Positions 11,756 to 23,300 of a stretch of 64,000 bases of DNA are shown here, piece after piece. This stretch comes from Micropterus salmoides (taxonomy: Eukaryota > Chordata > Actinopteri > Centrarchiformes > Centrarchidae): the NCBI RefSeq assembly GCF_014851395.1, contig NW_024040040.1:21123000-21186999 (forward strand). Direction: 5' to 3'. Positions within the stretch are counted from its first letter, which is position 1; each line of letters starts with the position of its first letter. The notes beneath the pieces were generated by a model. The model had not been told where the DNA came from, did no database searches, and was given only the letters and a program-made list of their open reading frames with translations. A program made the translations under genes and the position numbers.

Positions 11756-12952
11756 ATTAAAGCTGCAAGCAGCGTTGGGCGGGCCCTCGCACTTGTCGCA
11801 TATTCTGGAGCTCTGCCGGTGCGGCTGTGAATTTGCTACGCGATTCCGACGCCGCATGAAGGTGTTATATGTCACTTCCTGTCTCCCCTATGTGGAGCTA
11901 CATAGCACTTGCCGCTATGAATATAAATCGGTATTGCCGTGTACATGTCTGCGGGGTGGGAGAGTTATCAAGCACGTAAAGTTTGGTGCAGATGTGAGCA
12001 TGTACACTGAAGTTACAACAACTTCCTGTGTCATGGCGAAGAGTTGATCTTTGACGCCACGCCACAGACACGCCCATTGACGAAAACTCACAGATAGCAC
12101 AACTTTTCATCTTCAATGCCTTTAGAAGGCACAGCACAAATTTGAGGTCGGTCGGACTAAATCCCTAGGAGGAGTTTGTTAAAGTACGGAGTGTGTAAAT
12201 CATCCAAAATGTGACGTAAAATTCAAAATGGCCGACTTCCTGTTGGGTTTAGGCTATGGCTCCAAGAGACTTTTTTGTGCGTCTGGAAAAGATACACGTA
12301 CCACAGAAAATTTGTGCACGTAGGTGAAACGTGCGGCGGGGGCTGCTTCGTTAAATGTCACTTTGGTCCAGATGTGAGCATGTACACTGAAGTTACAACA
12401 ACTTCCTGTTTCATAGCGAATCATCGACGCCACGGACACGCCCATTGACGAAAACTCGCAAATAGCACAACTTTTCATCGTCAATGCCTTTAGAAGGCAC
12501 AGCAGAAATTTGACGTCGATCCGACTAAATCCCTAGGAGGAGTTCATTAAAGTACGAAGTGTGTAAATCATCCAAAAATGGTTCTGACATGTTTGCAAAT
12601 TTTGGTGAGTTTTCGAGTATGTTTAGTCCATGTCAATTGAGCCTACTTTGCAGAAAAAAGAAAAAAAAAAATATATATATATATAATCTTAGCAAATTCA
12701 ATAGGGACCTCGCACGGTCGTGCTCGGGCCCTAAAAATATAATCTTAGCAAATTCAATAGGGACCTCACACAGTCGTGCTCGGGCCCTAAATATATAATC
12801 TTAGCAAATTCAATAGGGACCTCGCACGGTCGTGCTCGGGCCCTAATAATCTTTACAAATTCAATAGGGACCTCGCACGGTCGTGCTTGGGCCCTAAATA
12901 TAATCCTTACAAATTCAATAGGGACCTCGCACGGTCGTGCTCGGGCCCTAAT
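11756..12952 (+). repeat. Family F repeat, short forward copy with five tail units (R5)
   Basis: Forward copy beginning AATTAAAGCTGCAAGCAGC, followed by the leader and about one and a half units with internal deletions (near 12360 and 12580). A short poly(A) and AT run follow at 12654-12685. Five successive copies of the tail unit then each end in GGGCCCTAA, roughly at 12686-12734, 12735-12789, 12790-12845, 12846-12897 and 12898-12952. Both outer flanks are non-F sequence, so this is the clearest isolated insertion for defining termini. I see no convincing target-site duplication. Confidence 0.85.
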
Positions 12953-14273
12953 AATTGAAACCAGCAGCTACATCTGTACAAACGACTTAACATGTAGGAG
13001 TTTGTATGCAACCAGACAGACAGACAGAAAATGAACCTTGCCAAAGTGTGTTAATGCAGATTCATCATCCATCTCACCATCAGCAGCCCTGCACATCCTG
13101 CATTATTCATTCTGTTGTAAACTCAAACTGCTCGGCACCACCTACTGCCATCAATCAAACTGCAGAAAGACAGCACGGAAGCTGTGCGCTCTGATACTGT
13201 TCGTGTCAGTGGTTTTCATCTTTGGGGTTCAGAGAGAGCGAGAGTGCTGCTGTTGCTGCCTCCAAGTGCTGAGTGCTGCATTTCACAGCAATGAGGCTTT
13301 AACCCCCTGAGAGACAGAGACAGGAGCTGGACGAGGGCAGGAGGAGTGATAGATGGTCACACTGGAAGATCCTGGAAGCACTTACAGCTCATGACGTTCA
13401 ATTTTAAACATAAGAGTCATAGTGATAGAAATAAGCATCATGTTCCTGAAGCTGATCAATATTTCCAATCGTAACAGGCTCCAATCTGTGAGAATGCTGC
13501 CACTTTGGGTTTACCTGTTACAGTTTCAGTAACTCCCATAGTGTTTTGAAGTACCACGAGCATGCAGTATTTTATAGTATTTCAAGTTAAATGTTTATAT
13601 TAAATCAAGAATAGAAAATTCAAATGTAGCATATGAAACGTGCTCTCTTTATAATTTATATTCTTTGGTAATGTACAGAGACATTGTTTTTTGGGTAAGC
13701 CAATTAATAGATTAATCTACTATATTTTATCTGCATTTCTTATTTTTCATCGGCTATGTAGGATTTGTTTTAGATAATCCTAGCAGATAATCCTACTTGA
13801 TTGCTTGGATTCCTCTTGATATACACTAAATAGCACTGCTTTTAATATATCATGATTTAAAAAAAAAAAACTCCAACTAAAAATGTTTGCTTTTGCCGAA
13901 TAAATGTGCTGAAAAAAACACAAAAGGCTCAACCAAATGAAAAAAAAGCAGTTATTAGATGGAGTCTTCATCTTATTTAAATTTTTTTGAAACGTCCAAT
14001 AACATAATTTTTTCATTTTCACATTTGCACAAGTGGACATTTGGTAGAAAAAATTTTATTTTCTCAACTTTCTACCTCGTTTCAGGATGTTGGCCCCTTA
14101 TCTGTAACATAAGACAGTCTGTTGGGGAGCAGTGGTGTTATGTTACCATTTTGGCATGTTGTTTTCTGTTGTTGTTTTCTGAAAATAAATCCTGACTTGC
14201 CAAGCTGTTGTTAGATGTCTTGCAATGTAATCTTGCTGCTGTTGTAAACGTGTCCTGTGTTGGTTTGAAACAG
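12953..14273. other. Putative kif5c intron 1 sequence, no feature
   Basis: Between R5 and kif5c exon 2 I see no splice-bounded coding block. It contains a short GACA run near 13016, and the acceptor for exon 2 at its end. Confidence 0.5.
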
Positions 14274-14361
14274 AGTAAACCCTATGTGTTCGACCGTGTG
14301 CTGCCTCCCAACACGTCACAGGAACAAGTGTACGACCAGTGTGCCAAACAGATTGTTAAAG
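14274..14361 (+). CDS. kif5c: kif5c exon 2 (motor, first strand region)
   Basis: Follows acceptor AACAG and encodes SKPYVFDRVLPPN onward to KQIVK, 29 codons plus one base, then donor GTATGA. It corresponds to the motor segment just before the nucleotide pocket. It opens in phase 0, so exon 1 must end on a whole codon. Confidence 0.92.
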
Positions 14362-17300
14362 GTATGAAGGTTTAAGCCTGCTGGGAGAAGGGAGGGGGGG
14401 CGGTGAAACAGTGTTCTTATGTAACTGGAATCTATTTTGCATCTGCACACAGACTTAATGCCCTCCATCTTTTCATCCTCAAGTCTCTTTTTTTGTATTT
14501 TACATAATAGAAAAGATAAAGGACTTTTTACCCTCATCGTTAGATTCTGCACATGCGTTACTGTTGTCAGTATCATCTCTGCTGCTTGAAGTTGGTTATT
14601 AGATTAGAGATAATGGTAGCAGTTATAGTAATAGTCATAGCTGTAGATTTGACCACCCCCATCAAACTTGGGCTCAACTCACATTTATGTCCTGTAAGAT
14701 ACAGACATTTGAAAGGCTATAGGTGGGACCCTTAATGAAGGTGTCACAGTTTCAGTTTCAGGAAACATTGACACACTAGTCGTGATCTGATGCCTACACT
14801 CTGCCATCACCTGTAAATATATTGTTGTTTTTTATTATTCAGTTTATCTGCTTGCAGAGAAAATACAGGTTTACAGAGATACAGAGATTCTATTATGCTT
14901 TTAAAGATGTTTTTAAAGATGTTGATTAAGGAAAACTTCTGAATTGCATATACTGGATGTAGTTGGAGGTTTAATTACTGATTTACTGATTTCTCTTAAA
15001 TGATTAAATTTAAATGTGTGTTTAAATAACTAATAACTGATCAGTATTAGTTATCAATGCCTGAATCTTTTTTTTTATTAATACAGCCAAAAAAATACAA
15101 GACTCAGCTTGGACTTGATTTGAGGACTCAAAACTAGACTTGCACTTGATTCTAGAACTTAAGACTTGACTTGGACTTGCTGCACAAGACAGAGAAAACA
15201 GTGCTTCCATAGTAATAGTACTGGAAGTAGTATTAATAGTAGGAGGAAGATAAATGCTAAAATATCAATAGCTACTAATAGTAGCTTTAACACTAGTAAT
15301 AAAGTAAATATGTAAAGCAAGCAGTTATTTACATGCTGGGTATTCACGTGTACAAGAAAGGTTCGAAAAAACACATAATTAATATTGCAGTAATCATGGA
15401 ACAAACGTGTCTTTGTGTCCTTCCAGATGTGCTGGGCGGTTACAATGGGACCATCTTCGCCTATGGACAGACGTCCTCTGGGAAGACACACACTATGGAG
15501 GTGAGAGACTCTTTCAGTCCAGGAAAACTCTAACTTTTTGAAGAATACATTTAAAACGTTGGATTGTTGCCTCAGTATTTCAAAGCACAGAAACTCATCA
15601 GAAACATGGCATAGGTCGTTAGACAACTGAAAACTTTACTTTCACTTCAGTCTCATAAATCCAGTCGGATCTATTGTGTAAAGACTGGCAGTGACCTTTA
15701 TTTTGAGCTTTCATCTCCAATCAGAGGATTAGAGCACAGCAGGCATTGTGCAACAGACAAGCTCGTACACTGGCGGAGATTCGAGGAATCAAAAGCCTGA
15801 TAGCAGAGACTTTCTTGCTTCAATTCCTTCAAACACTGGTGTCCAAATTCACAAATTAAGTTTGAGTCATGGAAAGAGTAGAATTTTTAGCACAGACAGA
15901 CTCTCCAACAGCCTCAGAGGAGATCAGCATCCTGCATTATCTGTCAGTAGTGGAAATAACTTAGCTTATAGACTAATCCACCAAGACAGCGGCTTAAAGC
16001 ATCTATTTAATTCTCTGATCTGATCTGTGAGTCTGTGATGAGAAACCTCTGCATCACTGTCTTTATATTAAGTTTTAATTCCACCTTTGAACCCTGATGT
16101 TCCTCTTAAAGCTCCCCTCAAGTCGCTTCAAAGTATGACAAACATTAAAAAGCGTTCATCAATCAATATCCGTTGCTGTGTTCAGGGCAAGCTGCACGAC
16201 CCCCAGCTGATGGGAATCATCCCTCGCATCGCCCACGACATCTTTGACCACATCTACTCAATGGATGAGAACCTTGAGTTTCACATCAAGGTAAAGAACT
16301 AAAACGACCACTGACTTTCATTAGCTTTAGAACAACCTACATGCATACAATGTTTTTAACATTGCACTCTTTATGTTTGAATACCTAAATTAGCTACATT
16401 ATAAGAAACCAATACTTGGGCAAAGGATTCCAATAGTCGATGTTAGAAAATAACTGTATTTGCCTTAATGATTATGTTTGATAAGTGTTTGACATTAAAA
16501 GTTTGGAGTACCTCTGTTTCTGTGTGCAGGTCTCCTATTTTGAAATCTACTTGGACAAGATCAGAGACCTCCTGGATGGTAAATGAGACTATTTATCTCG
16601 AGTATAACATATAAGGTGATATTTAGATGATTATTGGAGTATCTTGTGTCATGTGACTTTGGTGATCTTTGTTCTATTTAAAGTGTCGAAGACTAACCTC
16701 GCTGTGCATGAAGACAAAAACAGAGTGCCCTATGTCAAGGTTGGTAATCTGTCCAGGACTCTGACAGGAATTCACATTATCTTTGATATCCTGGCAGCCA
16801 GATTTAAGACTCCCTTAAGACTGTGATTTCAGTAATATAATATATCAGAACTACCAGCAACAGATGAGCTCACACAGTGATGGTATCACTGTAATCTAAT
16901 TGTGGCTTTCATTCATCACAACATATGATCCATTATAGACTGTGACAACTGGGGAATATGAAAAATTCAGTTAACAAAGCGTGCTGGAGCTTTTAACGGT
17001 ATAAGTGATAGTTATTATGGCAGTGTGGATGTTTGAGCACTTGTTAGGACGTGTTATAAGTCCCAAAAGTGCTCAGAATGATGTTAAAATGTACCGTCTA
17101 CATGTTCAGATGAAGCCCCAGAACAAATAAGTAAGCAGACCTTGACTTTAGATTATTTTGTCAACTGCTTAAGAAAAAAATGTCAAGCTTACATATACCA
17201 TTACCATGTACATTAATGTTGATGGTAATGAAGAACCCTAACAGCAAGTTAGACCTGAAGCAAGACATCAGCATGTGATACTATATTGTGACTATATATT

Positions 17301-20300
17301 GTGAAATATATTTACCAACTTGTGATTCTTAACAATTGCCTTGTTTATATTTTTGGCATTGTGTATATTTTGGATCTGTTTATTGATATCTACAATTTTT
17401 TTCTACTACTTTGTATGGCACCAGCTGCACAACAATTTCCCTAGAGAGAAATAACCTTATCTTATCTTATTCAAACAGGAGAACTTTACTTTTGTCAAGT
17501 AAAACGAAGAAGAGAAGAATTCATTCGCAAAATAAAACACATTGTTTAATTCAATACCCTCAGAGGTTTAGCTGCTACAGTCTCCCTTGGTTTGGTATGA
17601 CTAGTAGATTATGGTTGCCAATGTTAGTAAATTTTACATGGTTATTGCTGTATAACAAACATTACTGAGTTAGTTCTTTGACTTTACCCCCCCTCTACTT
17701 GCACTACTGCTACACTACACTCACCTAAAGGATTATTAGGAACACCTGTTCAGTTTCTCATTAATGCAATTATCTAATCAACCAATCACATGGCAGTTGC
17801 TTCAATGCATTTAGGGGTGTGGTCCTGGTCAAGACAATCTCCTGAACTCCAAATTGAATGTGAGAATGGGAAAGAAAGGTGATTTAAGCAATTTTGAGTG
17901 TGGCATGGTTGTTGGTGCCAGACGGGCCGGTCTGAGTATTTCACAATCTGCTCAGTTACTGGGATTTTCACGCACAACAATTTCTAGGGTTTACAAAGAA
18001 TGGTGTGAAAAGGGAAAAACATCCAGTATGCGGCAGTACTGTGGGCGAAAATGCCTTGTTGATGCTAGAGGTCAGAGGAGAATGGGCCGACTGATTCAAG
18101 CTGATAGAAGAGCAACTTTGACTGAAATAACCACTCGTTACAACCGAGGTATGCAGCAAAGCATTTGTGAAGCCACAACACGCACAACCTTAAGGCGGAT
18201 GGGCTACAACAGCAGAAGACCCCACCGAGTACCACTCATCTCCACTACAAATAGGAAAAAGAGGCTACAATTTGCAAGAGCTCACCAAAATTGGACAGTT
18301 GAAGACTGGAAAAATGTTGCCTGGTCTGATGAATCTCGATTTCTGTTGAGACATTCAGATGGTAGAGTCAGAATTTGGCGTAAACAGAATGAGAACATGG
18401 ATCCATCATGCCTTGTTACCACTGTGCAGGCTGGTGGTGGTGGTGTAATGGTGTGGGGGATGTTTTCTTGGCACACTTTAGGCCCCTTAGTGCCAATTGG
18501 GCATCGTTTAAATGCCACGGCCTACCTGAGCATTGTTTCTGACCATGTCCATCCCTTTATGGCCACCATGTACCCATCCTCTGATGGCTACTTCCAGCAG
18601 GATAATGCACCATGTCACAAAGCTCCAATCATTTCAAATTGGTTTCTTGAACATGACAATGAGTTCACTGTTCTAAAATGGCCCCCACAGTCACCAGATC
18701 TCAACCCAATAGAGCATCTTTGGGATGTGGTGGAACGGGAGCTTTGTGCCCTGGATGTGCATCCCAAAAATCTCCATCAACTACAAGATGCTATCCTATC
18801 AATATGGGCCAAAATTTCTAAAGAATGCTTTCAGCACCTTGTTGAATCAATGCCACGTAGAATTAAGGCAGTTCTGAAGGCGAAAGGGGGTCAAACACAG
18901 TATTAGTATGGTGTTCCTAATAATCCTTTAGGTGAGTGTATGTTTTAGCATTCACCATGACCCTCTAATTGTCTTACATGGTCTCACTTCAAGTGCCATA
19001 ATTCCAGTTAAACACCTAAATACATAGTCTTGATACAACTGTGAATCTTTCTCTTTATCTCTCAGGGTTGTACTGAGCGTTTTGTGTCCAGTCCGGAGGA
19101 GGTGATGGACGTCATTGATGAGGGCAAAGCCAATCGACACGTGGCAGTGACTAGTATGTATCTTTATACTGTATGTGTGTTTTCACATCAGCCAGTGACA
19201 TCTTTCTCCCTGTTTTTAACTTGTCTTAAATATCCTTTACTTAAGTAAATGTACTAATACAACAACTAATCAACGGCAAGGAAAAAATTACAAGTACAAA
19301 GCACTGCATACAAAATCCTACTAAATAAAGTATCACGGCCCTCCAAAGGGTCACAAGATAAATCTGGAGGGGTCATAATTTGATTATTGAGGGAGGAAAG
19401 AATTAAAAACACAGTTCTGCTTCAAAAATGTGTTTTCATATTTTGGACTTTTCTCTAATCTTTGCTTTTTTGGTGGAATATTTGAAAAATTTTTCTCTGG
19501 GCTTTGAACAATTATTTAAGCTTTTCTTTCATGACAAAATGTAATCTGAAAAGAAACTATATATGTAACTATATAGCTGTCTCATAAATGTGGTGGAGTA
19601 AAAAGTACAATATTTCCCTCTAAAATGTAGTGATGTAGAAGTACAAAATATCATGGAAGTACCGTACTTGGTACTTACTCTCCATTACTGAACTGTACTT
19701 ACAAGGAACCAGACTGAAACACACAGAAATTGCTGTAGACTAACTGAAAAGCTTTTTTTCTCCTCTTCTAGACATGAATGAGCACAGCTCTCGCAGCCAC
19801 AGCATCTTCCTCATCAACATCAAGCAGGAAAACATGGAGACGGAGAAGAAACTGTCGGGGAAGCTCTACCTGGTCGACTTGGCGGGCAGTGAGAAGGTCA
19901 TTCTTAGTGAGATCAGAGAGATGGAGTTAATGTTAAGTGAAAGTTGATGTGAAATCTTTATGTTGGCTGTTTGAACAGGTCAGTAAGACAGGAGCAGAGG
20001 GGGCTGTATTGGATGAGGCCAAGAACATCAACAAATCCCTGTCAGCGCTGGGAAACGTCATCTCAGCTCTAGCCGAGGGAACAGTAAGCTGCTCATAGTT
20101 ACCTCTATTGGCACATATCTGAAGAATCTTAATTAAATGCGGTGCAAATTTCAAGAAGTTCGTAGACAGTGATACATTTATTTTCCAGAAAACCCACGTG
20201 CCGTACAGAGACAGTAAGATGACTCGGATCCTGCAGGACTCTCTGGGGGGAAACTGTCGCACCACCATTATCATCTGCTGCTCGCCGTCCGTCTACAACG

Positions 20301-23300
20301 AGGCCGAGACCAAGTCCACACTCATGTTTGGACAGAGGTACCTATAACTTCTTCTTTCTTTCTTTATTTTGTGTGTTCCTTCAAACATACAGCTCCTCAG
20401 TATTGACCGGGTGATGAGTGGCTCACAATTTGTTTTTTAAACATGCTCTTAAGTCATTCGACCTTATCTTACTTTAAACAACTTTTGCATGCTTTCAGGT
20501 AAAAATTGATTTTTCAGTCTAAATATGTGTTGATCCGTTTTAAAGTAGATGAAATATCTAAATACTAGAGTGTTAATTTAATAAGCAGTGAGTTTGTTGG
20601 TTCATGGTGAGTAGTTTTGTTTACAGTTCTTATGGCACTTTTGAAGTATGAATATTGGATAGTAAGTTATATATGGAACTATAATTGACCATAAAGTATA
20701 AAGAACTTTAAAGAAACTTGATTTAGAAAATCCTTAATCTTCTACAGTATAGTGTTGCAGGGATGGTGTATTTTTGTAATCCAACCCAGACGTTAGCATC
20801 ACCCTGATGACAACCTTGATGACAACCTCATTGACAGCCTCTGTAGTCTCATTTAGCCACTTCTTAGCAACCGCCTAGACACGTAAAAGCTTCACACTTC
20901 AAGAATGGGACATTTACTGACAAATTTTATGTCGTTGAACAAAACATGAACATGTCTGTGACCTTATTTCAGGCATAAAACCAAAAACCTATAAAAAAAA
21001 CCCACTGGTTCATTGCTGTAGCATTCTATTGCAGTTGGCTATTTTGCTTTGATGTAATTTATGTTGTTTCCAGCATAGTTCTTTAAATAAACACTGTAAC
21101 ACCAGGCTGGAAAGCGTTTCAGTGTCTGTTGCACTCTCCCAGCATCGCCGAATGATGTAATTAGGTGATAATAATAAAATAATACATTTTATTTATCGGC
21201 CCCTTTCAAAACACTTAAGGTCATCTTATAAGACAGAATGAAATACCAGTGTAGCGATAAATTAATAAAATTAACAAAAACTAAATTACTGTGGTGACTC
21301 GTTAGAACTGTAGCTGAAACCAGCTCCCAGATGGCTTTGAGTTTCCCACAGTGCATCTGGGTTTATTTCTATTTATAAATCCCAGTGATGAAACCCTCCA
21401 AACCTTGTTGTAGTAGTTGTTTTTGTTGTTGTTTTCGTCCTGGCACAGCAGGCGAGGCTCATGTTGCCTTAAAATAAATGATAATCCACAATAGTGCACT
21501 TTCTTTGTACACCCTGTGATTTCTAGTTGAAAGTTAGTGGAAGTCTGTTGTGGTTTTTTTAGAGAAAAATCCAGCTGTAAAAAACCTTTCTCGGCCGAGT
21601 CTCAGGTTCAGACTGATCATATAATAAACCATGAAGCAGCAGCAGTGACGGGGAGATCGATGATGCTCGATTACTGTGCAGCCAGGAAATGAGATTTGCA
21701 CCTTTAGAGGAAAGGTCTCTGGCAGAAAACAACAGACTCACACAGTTTATGTCTATTTAAACTGGATGTCCATTGCAACAGCCAAGTGAATGTGATAAAA
21801 TGATAAGGTAATTTACCGGATAGGTCTGGTGAAAAGATAAATTAATAAAAAGGATTCGAGGAAACGAGGATTCTTTGTTTTTACATACTGGAACGTTTGA
21901 CTTCTCATAACTGCTTTGTTGGAACCTTGAAGAAAAATGACTATACTTACGTTTCATATAAAATTCTACACTAAAAACTCAAACCTGAACATTTGAAATC
22001 CATTGTTATTGTTAAATCTGGTGTTATATTTCTTCTAAAATATATTACATGCCATAGAACAGCAGCAAGAGAAAAATAAGTGAACTTTAGTGCCACAGAA
22101 AGCATCCCTTTTGCTACAGTAAATACTACACCAAAAGCTACAACACTTTATGGCAGTTAACAGTGTGTTTGATGTTATGCAAAAAAAACAATTCAGCAAA
22201 GTATTTTAATTCAATTCAATTCAATTTTATTTATATAGCGCCAAATCACAACAACAGTTATCTCACAGCGCTTTTTATAAAAGAGCAGGTCTAGACCGTA
22301 CTCTGTGATGATATTTACAGAAGCCCAACAGTTCCCACCAAGAGCAAGCACTAGGCGACAGAGGCAAGGAAAAACTTCCTTTTAAGAGGCAGAAACCTCG
22401 AGCAGAACCATGGCTCAGGGTGGGCGGCCATCTGCCTCGACCGGTTGGGGGTGAAGGAGAGAGAGAGAGAGAGAGAGAGCAGGAGAGGAATAGAGAGAAA
22501 AAGAGAGGGATGTAAGGAGAGAGAGAGGGGAGGGAGGCAGCCTTCACAATATACACACAGAGGTACAGACAGTGAAGGTGATGTTGCTATAGACTAAATG
22601 AAAAATGGTACAGATATTTATAATAGTGTTAATGGTAACAATCGTAATGTTAATGATTATAATAACAATAATAACAATTAGACTAGCAACAATAGTCGTT
22701 GCAGCAGAGGGTGTCGAGCAGGAACACGGGGGCAGCAGGTGACCCGCAACCACAGATCCAGACTCCACAGCTCCAGAGCCAGAAAACCTGCAGGAAGTGA
22801 TAGGAGAGAGGAGAGAGATGAGAAAGCACAAGACTACCAGAAAGGGGAGAAGTTGTGTTAGTAACATGCAATAATGGGATGAGGTTGCATACAGAGGGAG
22901 AGAAAATAGAGGAGAGAAGAGCTCAGTGCATCATGGGAAATCCCCCGGCAGTCTAGGCCTATAGCAGCATAACCAAGGGATGGTTCAGGACTCACCTGAG
23001 CCAGCCCTAACTATAAGCTTTATCAAAGAGGAAAGTCTTAAGCCTACTCTTAAATGTCGAGATGGTGTCCGCCTCCTGAACCCAAACTGGAACCTGGTTC
23101 CACAGGAGAGGAGCTTGATAGCTGAACGCTCTGGCTCCTAGTCTACTTTTGGAGACTCTAGGAACCACAAGTAACCCTGCATTCTGGGAGCGCAGTGCTC
23201 TGGTGGGGTAGTAAGGTATTATGAGCTCTTTAAGATAAGATGGTGCCTGACCATTAAGAGCTTTGTAGGTAAGAAGAATGATTTTAAATTCTATTCTGGA

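Noticed and set aside
11757..12952. Family F as a Helitron (CTAA end, hairpin near 3' end)
   Set aside because: The hairpin abuts CTAA without the usual spacer, the other end does not begin TC, and a poly(A) tract precedes the tail. The evidence is insufficient.
15159..15626. Antisense open frame of 155 codons over kif5c exon 3
   Set aside because: Low-complexity, leucine-rich translation of intron sequence and the antisense of a conserved exon; no family match.
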